Shown: positions 12,379-22,416 of the stretch, piece by piece
How positions within the stretch are numbered: position 1 is the first letter of the stretch
Layout of the letters: each line of letters begins with the position of its first letter
NCBI GenBank assembly: GCA_018398585.1
Contig: JAGTTD010000008.1
Span: forward strand, 3,546,501-3,610,500
Direction: 5' to 3'
DNA from: Simmondsia chinensis
Lineage: Eukaryota > Streptophyta > Magnoliopsida > Caryophyllales > Simmondsiaceae
Length of the DNA: 64,000 nt
Made by a program: the position numbers and the translations under genes
Notes under the pieces: model-generated
Databases searched by the model: none
What the model saw: only the letters and a program-made list of their open reading frames with translations
Told to the model about the DNA's origin: nothing

Positions 12379-12872
12379 TTATAGATGGCAATGGGACAAG
12401 GTGAGAAAGGTATGAGGGGTGCCTCTTTCATTTCCGTACCCATTGCCCAAATATATACATATACCTGCCCCGTTACCCGTTAAGGGTATAAAGTGGATAT
12501 TCATACCCACCTGGTGGATCCAAACTTATATCTATACCTACATCACTACCTGCCTCGTACTTGCTGTAATATGGATACTAAATAATTACCTATACTCGTA
12601 TATATTAATTTTTGAATACTATTTTTAAAAATTAAATTAGATTTTGTTATCATATTGATATAAAATTTTCGAATTGAATCTAAACACGTATTATTTTTAA
12701 TTTCAAAATTAATTAGATACAAATGGAGTGGATATGGTAGGTAAAGGCGTGGTGATACGGGTGAGTACACCCAAATGGTACCCACCACCCAGCTGACTCA
12801 TATCCTTATACCTGCCTCAAACAGGGTGGATGCTCATGGGCAACAGGTTTTACCCGCCATATTGCCATCCCT
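12379..12872. mobile_element. Non-autonomous hAT element, 494 bp
   Basis: Flanked by a perfect 8-bp duplication, AGCCTAGT (12371-12378 and 12873-12880). The ends are inverted (TTATAGATGGCAATGGG, and AGGGATGGCAATATGG from the right). Subterminal ACCCG/CGGGT-type words are degenerate versions of those at 9850-10449. The interior is AT-rich with no transposase. Confidence 0.8.
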
Positions 12873-12889
12873 AGCCTAGTCTCATGCTG

Positions 12890-13230
12890 TTATGAGTTAA
12901 GTTTGACAGAGTGGAGGATCGGATGGGATTGGCCGATGCTTATTGACTCTCTTCACCAAAAAAATTTTTGAGCCTTGAATTGGGCTCAGGTCCAGGTTCA
13001 AGCCCCATGTTGGTGACTTCCACTGAAAATCTAGGGTTTCATATGTGCATTTATAAAAATTCAGTTCTAGAGTTTGAGAGAGAAGAGTGAATTATAGAAA
13101 CCCTCTGTAACAATTCCAAAGCAATAAAATCTCCCTGCAACTCCATGGATGTAGGAAATTTTGGCCAAACCACATAAAATTTCTGTGTTTGATTTTATTT
13201 TCTAGTTGAATTTTTGTTGTGTTTAGTTGT
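12890..13230 (+). mobile_element. Possible decayed copia LTR fragment
   Basis: A leader-like segment includes ATTTATAAAAATTCAG (TATA-like), AGCAATAAAATCTCC and a GGATGTAGGAAATTTTGGCC stretch, wording typical of plant copia LTR R-U5 regions. No ends or target duplication are visible. Confidence 0.3.
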
Positions 13231-13249
13231 TGCATTTACTAATAGATTT

Positions 13250-13620
13250 TATCGTGCTCTATATTCGGCTCAACTCGTTAGGCTAATCGAGTCTATTCGA
13301 GCTTGATATCGAACAAAGCCAAACTCATTATCAAGTGAAATTGAGTTCATAACTAAGCTGAACTTGTTACTAAGTCAAGCTCCTTATTGAGCTAAATAAT
13401 TCAAGTTACTATTAAGTCATTATCGAACTATTTTTGAGTTAATTTTAATTGTTGACGAGTCCTTAACTTGCTCTTGTCAAGCCTTAACAAGCCTTTGTCA
13501 AAATCTTCCCAAATGTTAATGAGTTGGGTACCCCTTGTTCGAACTTGGGTCGTTATACTTATCAAGCATAGGCTCGAACTCAGTTTGATTAACTATTGAG
13601 CCCCAATAACAAACATAAAT
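13250..13620. repeat. Degenerate GAGCTYG-type repeat, related in inverse to 20220-20510
   Basis: Short words such as AACTCGTTAGGCTAATCGAG, CTTGATATCGAAC and CAAGTTACTATTAAG recur, as reverse complements, at 20220-20510. This is probably an old non-autonomous hAT-type element, but I found no target duplication. Confidence 0.4.
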
Positions 13621-14340
13621 GAGCTACAATTAATTTTGAATACGAGTAATTTATCAAATATAGAATTTATTACACAATATTTACATAATAATATACTCAA
13701 TCACCAACAATGTACTCAAAGTCGCAAAAAATATACTCAGAAATCACCTACTTGTATATCGACACATAGACACACAGGTAAAAATTATGTACAGTAAAAA
13801 TGCCCTTAGTTATTTGGGAATTCCTCAATCCTCACTCAATTATATCAAGCATGCGTGTTCATTACCAGATATCATATCATACGTTTTAATATATATTAAA
13901 AAATATATAAGATCGCGATATTTCATCACTTATTAGAAGTACTCGGAAATTAAAAATTTTATCAATTAGCTGTATTTCTACCGAAACTGATAGCTTTTTG
14001 AAAAACATTGAAGTAGATCATAACTTCAATAATATATAAGTATCTTTGTCGAATGACACATAATTTCAGTAACATGTAGGTAACTTACATTAAAACTTTG
14101 TGATTTTTATTGTAATTCATTGAATTTTTGCTAAATTATTATAGGTAGTTATGGACAAACTCACTAGGCACATTCAGGGACGGTACCTTGGTTTATACCT
14201 TTTGCATATGATATAATCTTATTGAGCGAGTCAAGAGAAGAATTCCTGAAAGATATGTCACACAAGAACACCGTAAAGAGATTAGTCAAGCTCTCTGACA
14301 AATAGAAAAAGAAAAGCTTAGTGAAAAAGGGCGATAATGC
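13621..14340. other. AT-rich intergenic DNA
   Basis: No gene, RNA or defined element is recognised. The sequence around 13920-14120 (ACATAATTTCAGTAAC and neighbours) recurs in degenerate form near 15040-15180, so it is probably old repeat DNA. Confidence 0.4.
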
Positions 14341-14344
14341 TAAA

Positions 14345-14915
14345 GATGTTGATGAGTTTCTTTTTTTTCGAATAATTAGCGATAAAAATCGGAATACATT
14401 GCTGCCCCCTCGAACAAACGAGGCCTAAGAGAACCCAAAAAAACTCGAGAGTTAGAAACTCAAAATAGAAGATACCCAAGAGAACAGGAAAGCAAGACAA
14501 AAACAGAAACATGCAAAAAGGAACAAAAACAGGCATTACAAGGCAATATCAACACTGGGAAAGAGGCACTCGAAATAGGAACCATGACAGAGATGGAGAA
14601 AAATTGTCAAGGGACTGTTCAAATAAGGCCCTACTCCAACATTATAAAAAGCTCAATCATATCTGATTTATCATAAGCCAAACCGAGCCTTTTCTTGCTG
14701 CGGATATGAATCAGGTTGATTGAACATATTGCATCGATGGATTCAGGGCTTGGCCGATTTGTTCTCTTGTCTTTTGGTTCGTTCTGCCCTATTCTTGGTT
14801 CATAGCAAGTCCTTTCCAGAGGTAATTGACATTGTTAGTGTTTGTTGGTTTTCACCTGCTTTTTTCCTAACCTGTTAGTTGTAATCCTTTTTTTAGTTTC
14901 TTTTTTTTTTTTTTT
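14345..14915 (-). mobile_element. LINE-like 3' end, minus strand
   Basis: Read on the minus strand, a segment with TTCGAGGGGGCAGCAATG is followed by GATTTTTATCGCTAATTATT and an A tail (T run at 14361-14368). That is the look of a plant LINE 3' UTR. A second T-rich, LINE-tail-like piece follows to about 14915. No protein domain is preserved. Confidence 0.35.
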
Positions 14916-15534
14916 GCCTTTTTTTTTCCTTATGTTTATTTCTATACGGGTTAAGTACTCAAAAATTTAAAAGTTTTATTAACTATGTATATTTCTATCA
15001 AAATTTGATAGATTTCTTTTTAAAAATCTTGAACTAGATCATAATTTCAACAATATATAAATATTTTTTGTCACATATGACGTAATTTCAGTAACACTTA
15101 AGTAACTTACACTAAAACTTTGTGATTTTTCATCGTAATTCATTCAAGCTATGCTAAAACACTAATATGACTTGTATGTATTATCGTAATCATGTACTGC
15201 ATCAACTTTTCATGTTTAAAATTAGATTTTTACAAAAAATTATAAAATTTTGACATAGAGTATATAGTTGATTAAATATTTAGAAGGTGTCACAATACAA
15301 CTCCCTGATGTTTGGTAACATTATTTTTTAGTTTACAAATTTTGTGTTTGAGTTTTTAAATCTTTTGGGTATTGAGAAATAATTTTCTATCCAACTGTAT
15401 TTCACAAGAAGGTGATGTCATATGATTGAAAGATCACGTCATACATGAAAAGCACAGTCGTATATTCGAGAGATTTGACCAAAAAAACATTAGAGAGACA
15501 ATGTCATGCACTAGATATTCACTAAAAACTAGGA

Positions 15535-15925
15535 TAAATTATACATTAATATCCTAATATTTAATATATTAACTTTTTAGTGCACAAACTTTGTGAAATA
15601 ATATTTTAGTTTAAAGTTATACATATATAATAAAAAAGTTGAAACGGCGATGAGAAAGAGTGTAAAACAAGTTTCTCATCCAACTCTTCTTCATTAAAAG
15701 TGTTGCAGCATCACGATTTCTGTGTGGGATAAAGTGAAAAGCGAGATGATGATGTATTTAGCAACAAAAAATAATGACAAGTTTTAGACGATTTGACACC
15801 GTTATTTAGACTCGTTTATTAAAATAAGTAATTTTTTTACTAGAAAGTTATTTCATAAAGTTTATGAACTAAAGAAATTAATACACTAAATTTCATAATA
15901 CTTATATGCAATTTTATCCTAAATT
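15535..15925. mobile_element. MITE-like element with GGATAAATT termini
   Basis: The left end AGGATAAATTATACATTA and the reverse-complemented right end TAGGATAAAATTGCATATAA form imperfect inverted repeats. Internal words (TTTTTAGT, AACTTTGTG, ATGAACTAAAG) match a second copy at 38883-39236. It has no ORF. Confidence 0.45.
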
Positions 15926-16027
15926 TATTCCGTTCAAATTGGTGAATAAAAAAAATTGAATACAAAATTTTGCAAGAAAAAATTAATTCGCCCAATATTC
16001 GTATATCAAAGTGTAATTAATAAACCA

Positions 16028-16252
16028 AAGAGGGTACCAAATGCTGGCACAGGATCCTACTAGAACTCCGAAGTTAAGCGTCCTTGGGCGAGAGTAGTAC
16101 CAAAATGGATGATCGCCTAAGAAGTCCTCACCCCTCAAGTTGGGGGTACTCGAAAACAGTTTCTCTTTAGGGTATCACTTTGAAGGAGGAAGACTGTGAA
16201 TATCTACCCCAAACTTTGCTTAGGCAGGAGCCCTTTGGGCATTAATGCTAGT
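16028..16252 (+). mobile_element. 5S rRNA-headed SINE with Au-like tail
   Basis: The head (16028-16135) reads as a diverged plant 5S rRNA: AGAACTCCGAAGTTAAGCG, CTTGGGCGAGAGTAGTACC, and GGATGATCGCC where 5S has GGATGGGTGACC. It runs straight into the Au-SINE-like tail (TCAAGTTGGGGGTACTCG, GAAAACAGTTTCTCTT, AGACTGTGAATATC). The start AAGAGGGTACCAA matches the starts of the copies at 28839 and 47096. The tail is worn and no clean target duplication is visible. This is not a functional 5S gene. Confidence 0.75.
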
Positions 16253-16719
16253 GATTTTCTTGGTCCATTTTCTTTTGTGTTGGGCTTGGCCCATATAGTC
16301 CGGCCCAATAGCCCAAGATAAAGTAGCTACTAAATTTTATCTTATCTTTTTTTTTTTAATTTTGATATTGGATCTTTTTAGACTTATATATGAAGTACTT
16401 GACACGGGCACTCACTTCCTCTGTCTCCTCTCTCTCACAAACCCCTTTCACTAAAATAATTGTAAGTTCGCATTGATGAATCATCTGTTACTCTATTATG
16501 AGTCAAAACCGATTCCAATTGGCATTTATTGTTTATTACTTGTTATATTATGTATACCAAAACAATATAATATTTACTACATATACGCAAGAAAAGAATG
16601 ACATTTTGATAATTAATAAGAAACTCCACTTGTTAAAGTGATCTGGTTTTACCCTGTATCCTTATCCAAAGCATTTCATGCTGAATTATCTTTTACGTAG
16701 CACAATCCAAGCTGTATAT

Positions 16720-17075
16720 GGGGAGGTGAAAAGGCTCAAGCCAAGAATTATTGATTTTTAATTCAGGTTTGAAGCTCGCTGATATTGGAGATTTCAAGCT
16801 TGAGTTTGACTTCGACTTTATTGAACTCTAAAGCGATTCAATGACTTTTAAGCTACGCTTGCTTTATTTAGTATCGTTTGTACTCGATTTAGGCTCATTT
16901 GACCGACTTAGGCTCAATTGGACATATTTAGATTAATAAATTGTACTAAGATTAGTTGCTTTAGACTACCAAGCTCATGTGCTCGAGCTTCACTGGGTGA
17001 GATTCAGCTCAACATTATCTCAAAATAAGTCGACCCTTTCAAGTTTTTTGAAGGTTTGCACCCCTATACATGGTG
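16720..17075. repeat. Degenerate CTCGAGCTT-type repeat
   Basis: Possible inverted ends TATGGGGAGGTGAAAAGGC and (reverse complement) TATAGGGGTGCAAACC bracket words such as AAGCTTGAGTTTGACTT and GCTCATTTGACC. It resembles the hAT-type non-autonomous elements here, but no target duplication is seen. Confidence 0.35.
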
Positions 17076-17475
17076 GATAAATTAGGTAGAAAATAAGCGT
17101 CTTGGCAAGACAAAAATGTTAATGTCAGAGCAACTTTATAAACGCTTGTAATTTTTATTTATTATAAGTTACATTATTATTTTAACAAGAATAACACAGT
17201 GTACATACATACATGTATAGTTAGTCTTGCAACAAAAAGTTTGGGGTTCACAGTCAAAAGTACAAAATCAAATAGGATCAAATAGCATTCAATTCAAAAG
17301 AAAGCTTTACATGACTATCATTCAATGCTCCATGGGCTTCCCATGAGCCCCCCCCAAACACATTTTTGAATTTTCAAACTTTAAAACAAAATAAAAAAAA
17401 AAAAAACCAATTTTTCACAAATTCATATCTCCTATAATTTATGACACCCATTTTTTTTTTGGGTTTTGTGATTAT

Positions 17476-17858
17476 CACCATAAGGGTTCATTTACCAAGC
17501 GCTAATGCAACCGGATCCCATTAGAACTCCGAAGTTAAGCGTACTTGGACGAGAGTAATACCAGGATGGGTGACCTCCCTTTTTTGGGGTATTGTCATTA
17601 CCAAGTAAGGGTTCATTTACCAAGTACTAATGCAATCGGATCTCATTAGAACTCCGAAGTTAAGCGTGCTTGGGCGAGAGTAGTACCAGAACGGATGACC
17701 TCTTGGGATTACAGCCCTATAAGATTAGGAGTCCTTGGAAACAGCCCCTCGACAGGATTAAACCCTAAAGGGGTAAGGTTGTGTACATCCACCCCTCCCA
17801 AATCCAGCTTATGAGGGAGCCCTTGAGGCACTAGGTTTGTTGTTGTTGTTATTATTGT
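17476..17858 (+). mobile_element. SINE with two tandem 5S heads and an Au-like tail
   Basis: Two consecutive 5S-derived modules (about 17480-17585 and 17605-17712) each contain TAATGCAAYCGGAT, AGAACTCCGAAGTTAAGCG and the polymerase III box region up to GGATGGGTGACC or a variant. Both are introduced by AAGGGTTCATTTACCAAG. A tail follows: TCCTTGGAAACAGCCCCTC, AAAGGGGTAAGGTTGTG, GAGGGAGCCCTTGAGGCAC, then TTGTTGTTG. The second module is closest to the canonical 5S. Either a dimer was retroposed or one SINE was inserted next to another. Confidence 0.75.
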
Positions 17859-17969
17859 CATTAACAGGGTAGAAAATATTATTGTCAAACCAATTATATG
17901 ACTTAACAGCCACAAATTTTGAAAAATTTTCTCTAAAATTAATATTTTTGGTCTAATAATCACATTACG

Positions 17970-18095
17970 TTGTGCGCTTCGGAAACATCTCTATACAGAC
18001 ACTCTATAAAGATAAGATTGCATACATCTTATCCTTCCAAACCCTATCTTGATGGGGGCCTCTTTAAGACATTGGGTTGTTGTTGCTGCTTACAG
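17970..18095 (+). mobile_element. Diverged Au-like SINE tail
   Basis: It contains CTTCGGAAACATCTC, AAGATTGCATACATC and CCTTCCAAACCCTATC, and ends GGGTTGTTGTTGCTGC. This is a badly worn copy of the same tail, lying only about 110 bp after the two-headed copy. Confidence 0.5.
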
Positions 18096-18382
18096 GGGGA
18101 TTACATTGAAAAAAGATGATAAGGTATGAATCTAAGTCGTTGTGAATCGATTCTGTATTGTTCTTATTTGCAGACTTTAGGTTTTAGAAACTATAAACTA
18201 GGTTTTAGAGCGATTTTTTCTCATATCATTTCTAAAACCAAGTCAATAGTTTTCAAAAATTAAAGACTACAAATAGAAAAAAGATGCCAGCTACAGTTCA
18301 AAACAAGAAAAAATAGAAGACACGATATAAGAATAAAAGCAATAACCATTTCCATTCTTGTTTTCGTACAAAAGAGAAAGCC

Positions 18383-18513
18383 CAACACCCTTGTACCTCG
18401 ACGGTTCGGGTATGCTTTAGCACATCAGGTATCGGGTTCGATTCAAGTCACCATCCCCCACAATGACCTTACCAATTTAAAAAACGTACAGATGACAAAA
18501 AAAAAAAAGAAAA
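18383..18513 (+). mobile_element. tRNA-derived SINE, plus strand
   Basis: A B-box-like GGTATCGGGTTCGATTC is followed by about 80 bp of body and a 12-A tail (18498-18509). The ends are approximate. It is a different family from the 5S-headed SINE. Confidence 0.55.
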
Positions 18514-19671
18514 CAAAGAGGATTTAATACACGCTCCTACGCACGTGACTGTAGCTTAAGAACAAACATACTAAAAAAAGGCCTACAAAAACAAGGTTGG
18601 AACTGGCCACCAATTTTTTTACTATTTCTATCATTAGTATTTAATATTCCTAATATAAACAATTTTAAAATTGGAATTAAATTCCAAAAATAAAAAAATT
18701 AAAATTAAAAAAAAGAAATTAAAAAGTTCACATTAAGAAATTATAAGAGGGGGAAAAAAAAAGGTTATAGATTTACTTTGCATTTGTTTGGTATTATTTA
18801 ATTTTTCATTTTTGAGAACATAAAAATTGGGTTTTTGAAAACAATTTCTTCTTATTTTGACCTTTTATGTATTTGAGTAAAAAGTAAAGATCGGGTTTGT
18901 TTGACATTGCTTTCGGTTTATAATTTTCAGTTGTTAAGAAACTAAAAATTAAATTTTAAAAGTGACCTTTTGTTGTATTTGATTTCCTATTTTCAGTTGT
19001 TGCTCTTGCTAGGAAAAAAAAAAACTCTTTAAAAAAAAAGATAATATTATTGTGAGAGCAAAAATGTTAATATCAAAGCAACTTTATAAAAATTTATAAT
19101 TATTCATTATAAGTCAAGTAATTGCTCTAACAATCACATTTTTTGTTTCGAAAATAACAACACCCAAAAATCATTCTTATAGTATGATTTATGATTTTAA
19201 AAAACTAAAAATTACGGATAAGAAATGATATCAAAGATGTTATAGGCATGAAAAAATATGGTATAATTTGAGCAATGATTTGACTTACAAACAACAAGAG
19301 TTATAAAATTACTTTGTAAAGTAATATTTTGTTCCGACAATAAAATTTTTGTCGTGATAATAACATTATCATTTATAAAACCCAATTTTTAAATTTTGGA
19401 AAATAAAAAAACAAAAATATAATACCAAAATAGAGCCTTCATTTTCTTCCCTCCAATAGCAATCAAGCGTCTTGCATCCTCCTTCACCATACATACTCAT
19501 TCAAGAACCCGCATCAAACGACGTCGTTTCAGACCCATCAAGAACCCCATTATACCATTAAAAGAAACCAAGTGAAACAGAGAGAGAATTAAATGCAGTA
19601 ACAAAGACAGATCAGAGAGAAAGAAAGAAACGTATTAATTTGAAGGAAGAAAGAAACGTATGAAGTTTGAG
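18514..19671. other. AT-rich DNA downstream of the CLE gene
   Basis: No gene is recognised. Between about 19440 and 19671 the sequence is less AT-rich and is probably the 3' UTR of the minus-strand CLE gene. The rest has A- and T-rich degenerate repeats only. Confidence 0.35.
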
Positions 19672-19929
19672 TCAATTGTGAAGAGGGTTAGGGCCACTGG
19701 GTACAAGCCGTTTCTCGACGCCGTATCTTGGGTCAATCTCATTGCCACCGCCGTGGGAGGGTGGCGGAAGAGGGAGGCAGAGGGAAGGTGGGTATTTGGG
19801 GGAGTTGCAGAAGTGGTGGTTATGGGGAAGGTGAGAGGATGCAGAAGAGAGAGAGAGGAAGAGGAGGACAGAGAGGAGGAGAAGAGGAGAGAGAAAGTGG
19901 GTGTTGCTGTTCTTCATTGGTATCATCAT
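19672..19929 (-). CDS. CLE signalling-peptide precursor (CLE9/CLE10-type)
   Basis: This is a single-exon ORF of 85 aa. The start chosen is the first of two adjacent Met codons (MMIPMKN) because a strong signal peptide follows directly (about residues 10-32, SPLLLLSVLLFLSLSSASS). An upstream in-frame Met at 20088 would only add a Ser-Leu run translated from a CT microsatellite. A short proline- and histidine-rich variable region (about 33-63) follows. The C-terminal CLE box ends ..EKRLVPSGPNPLHN*, and the last 12 residues are identical to the mature CLE9/CLE10 peptide of Arabidopsis as I know it. CLE peptides are cut out in the secretory pathway and act outside the cell on LRR receptor kinases. 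CLE9/10 are linked to stomatal lineage and xylem control. The precursor is short for this subgroup because its variable region is small. Assignment to CLE is firm; the exact orthologue is inferred. Confidence 0.92.
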   Translation of the reverse strand: MMIPMKNSNTHFLSPLLLLSVLLFLSLSSASSHLPHNHHFCNSPKYPPSLCLPLPPPSHGGGNEIDPRYGVEKRLVPSGPNPLHN

Positions 19930-19945
19930 GGTGATGATTTGGGTG

Positions 19946-19949
<4 letters not shown>

Positions 19950-19988
<39 letters not shown>
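19950..19988 (-). repeat. (GA)n microsatellite in the CLE leader
   Basis: A GA repeat of about 38 bp, reading CT on the coding strand, 20-60 bp upstream of the CLE start codon. It is probably in the 5' UTR and likely to vary in length. Confidence 0.85.
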
Positions 19989-19991
<3 letters not shown>

Positions 19992-20219
19992 GCTGTGAGT
20001 GAATGAAAATGATGGAGTTTGATTGAAGGAGGTCACGGCTATGGAGGTGATGGCGGTTGGCGTTGGCTCTCTCTCTATATGTATGCATGTAAATGTCAGA
20101 GCGGCAAAACGTATATATATATATATATATTCATGGTTAAGGCAAGACAGGTAGGGGGTTTAATGAAGCCAACGATGGATTATTAGGGTTTAAAATTGAC
20201 TATGGCTCGTTTGTGTTTA

Positions 20220-20510
20220 TTGCGGAGGATCGATAGCTTATCTAGTTAAGTTTAAGCAAGGGTTGCTTAGTTTGTTAATGTTTATAAACAGTTTGATAAG
20301 GGCTCTTTAAGAGCTTGATAATAGTTAATATTGACTTGAAAATAGTTTAATAATAATTCGATAGTAACTTGAATAGTTCGGCTTATTAAGGAGCTTGACT
20401 CAATTAGTCTAACGAGCTGGGTCAAGCTAAGTATCGAGCACTATAAAAAACTATTTGATCAAGTTCGAATAGAGGTTCAAAAGCTCGGTGAGAACTTAGT
20501 TTGTATTATC
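20220..20510. repeat. Degenerate repeat, inverse relative of 13250-13620
   Basis: Contains GAGCTTGATAATAGTTAA, TCGATAGTAACTTGAATAG, AGTCTAACGAGCTGGGTC and similar words, which are reverse complements of words at 13250-13620. It lies upstream of the CLE gene. An old non-autonomous DNA element is the likeliest identity. Confidence 0.4.
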
Positions 20511-20806
20511 TTTTGGCTGTATTGGGAGTGATTTTGGGGTTGGGATTGTTTTTTTTATTTTTGTATATTTGCTTGCTATTTTTCCTTTTTCACACTGTGT
20601 ATATACTATTTGGATTTCTTATTTGAGATGTTGACTTTTGTTTCGCGAGTTTATCCTCCCTAATTATCGGAAAAAAAGAGCTCAGCTTGAACTTAACATC
20701 GATAAAGCTTATTTGACTCGAGTTCGAATAGGGGTGTATATATATATATATATAGATAGACACACACGCACACACATATAAGGACTCTCATAGTAGCTGC
20801 TATTAT

Positions 20807-21267
20807 TAGGAGGTGTGAATAAGTCGAGCTGGCTCGAGAGAGCTTTCAAGCCAGCTTGTCATAGAGCTCAAATGGTGCAGCTCATTTCAAACTCGAGCTA
20901 AACCGAGTCAGCTCATTTAGCTTATCGAGCCGAGCTCAAGACTAATAAAGCTCAAGTTCATAGGCTCACTAGCTTAAACAAGCGTATATTTACATAATTT
21001 ATTAGTTTTAATATATTCAACAAAGGCAAGTTTGAACCTCAACAAGCTGAGCTCGAGCCCAAACAGGCCTAGATTGAATTTAAATGAGCTTACAAATCGA
21101 AAGCTTAGATCAGAGATCACCAAGACAGGTTAAAGCTCAAATGAGCAGAGCCGAGGTCAAGCCTATGACAAGCCCAAATCAAGCTTAAAATTTTCGAGCT
21201 CGACGAGCTTCGAGCTGTGCTAAATGTAAACAAGCTCAGGCTCCACTTGGCTCAACTACAACCTTAA
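20807..21267. mobile_element. Non-autonomous hAT-type element, GAGCTCGA-rich
   Basis: Flanked by CTATTAT on both sides (20800-20806 and 21268-21274), with roughly inverted ends: TAGGAGGTGTGAATAAG, and TAAGGTTGTAGTTGAGCC from the right. The body is dense in GAGCTCGAG and AAGCTCAA words. It has no ORF. The target duplication is 7 bp or an imperfect 8 bp. Confidence 0.6.
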
Positions 21268-21417
21268 CTATTATGATGTAAAGTAGATTATCCAAGGTGT
21301 ACTCAAACTGACTTAGGCACCTCTTTTACCCAAAAAAAATGGTCTATTGATCAAAATTTGTTTTGAACCCCTCAGTTTTCTGACTTTAGGGGAACAAAAA
21401 AGCTCGATCTATGGGCC

Positions 21418-21837
21418 TAGAGGTGGCCATGAGCTGGGCTGGGCCTAGCCTGGGCCCTCTTTTTTTTTCTTTATATATATGTGTGTGTGTATATATATAT
21501 ATAATATAATATAATATAATATAATATAATATATAATCATAATAATACCTTATAAAATTATAAATATATTTTATAAAATAAAATATATTATAACTTGTTG
21601 AAAAAATACAACTATAATAATACAATAGTACATTATAAAATTATAAATATATTTTATAAAATTAAATATATTATAATTTATTAAAAAATATAATTATGAC
21701 AGTATAAATATAAAATACAACCATGAAATAAACTATAATACCCAAACGGGCACTAAATATTAGGGACAAAAGGCCCGTGGGCCTAGGCCTCCTTTGTTTT
21801 GAGGGCGGCTGGGCATCCGGCTTGTTGACCACCTCTA
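21418..21837. mobile_element. Non-autonomous hAT element, 420 bp
   Basis: A perfect 8-bp duplication, TATGGGCC (21410-21417 and 21838-21845), flanks inverted ends TAGAGGTGGCCATGAG and TAGAGGTGGTCAACAAG. Subterminal regions are rich in GGGCC/GGCCT words, and the core is AT repeats. The TAGAGGTGG end is shared with the full-length hAT element at 41881-44901, which suggests that family could have mobilised it. Confidence 0.85.
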
Positions 21838-21943
21838 TATGGGCCCTTTTCAATTGACAGAAGTGTCCATGCCAGCTAAAGCATATATTGAGTAATTCAT
21901 ATTATATTATAAAAACTTAGGAATTTGTAATATATTATATATA

Positions 21944-22383
21944 TGTTAGGAACATGCCTCAAATTATTATATTTAAGAGGAGGCAAGCAGGGAGCACGCC
22001 GATCGATCTGGAGAAGAAGTCGATCGATCTGGAAAAGTAGGTAGATGAATCCCGCGTCCAGAGGGTTCACCGATCGATCGGGAGTCTATTTCACATGGCT
22101 ATATATATGACCGTAGGGTTCACGTGTTCAGTATCCAATTAAAGTGAGCGCCGCTGTCATATTTGAGAGAGAGAGAGAGATAAGTGAATTGTAATTCTTC
22201 TATTCTCAAATCAATAAAAGTCTTCATCTCCACCCGTGGTTTTCTCCCTTTTCGATTGAAGAGGGGTTTCCACTTAAATCATTATATTCTTGTTTTTCGA
22301 TCTCTTCTATCCGTATTACTTCTCTTTTGGTCGTAGTATTTGATTCGAATTAACTACTTGGGATTTCGTATTTCCGCATAAAT
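21944..22383 (+). repeat. 5' LTR of the Tnt1-like element
   Basis: It starts TGTTAGGAACATG. It contains repeated CGATCGATCTGG-type words, a TATA-like GCTATATATATGACC, a GA microsatellite and CAATCAATAAAAGTC-like polyadenylation wording. It lacks about 20 bp present in the 3' LTR around 26598-26620. Confidence 0.85.
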
Positions 22384-22416
22384 TGGTATCAAAGCCCTTA
22401 TTATTCGTTTTGGTAC

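Noticed and set aside
16028..16252. Cassandra TRIM element as explanation for the 5S sequence
   Set aside because: Cassandra carries 5S inside LTRs with TG...CA ends and a primer site. Here no paired LTRs or primer site are seen, and the 3' part matches the Au-like SINE tail.
16028..17858. Possible functional 5S rRNA genes
   Set aside because: Each 5S-like module is diverged, lacks a normal 3' T-run terminator, runs into a SINE tail and is dispersed, not arranged in a regular array. Target duplications at sister loci show retroposition.
19660..19998. Plus-strand 112-aa ORF over the CLE gene
   Set aside because: Its Arg/Glu runs come from the GA microsatellite. The opposite strand has the signal peptide and exact CLE motif.
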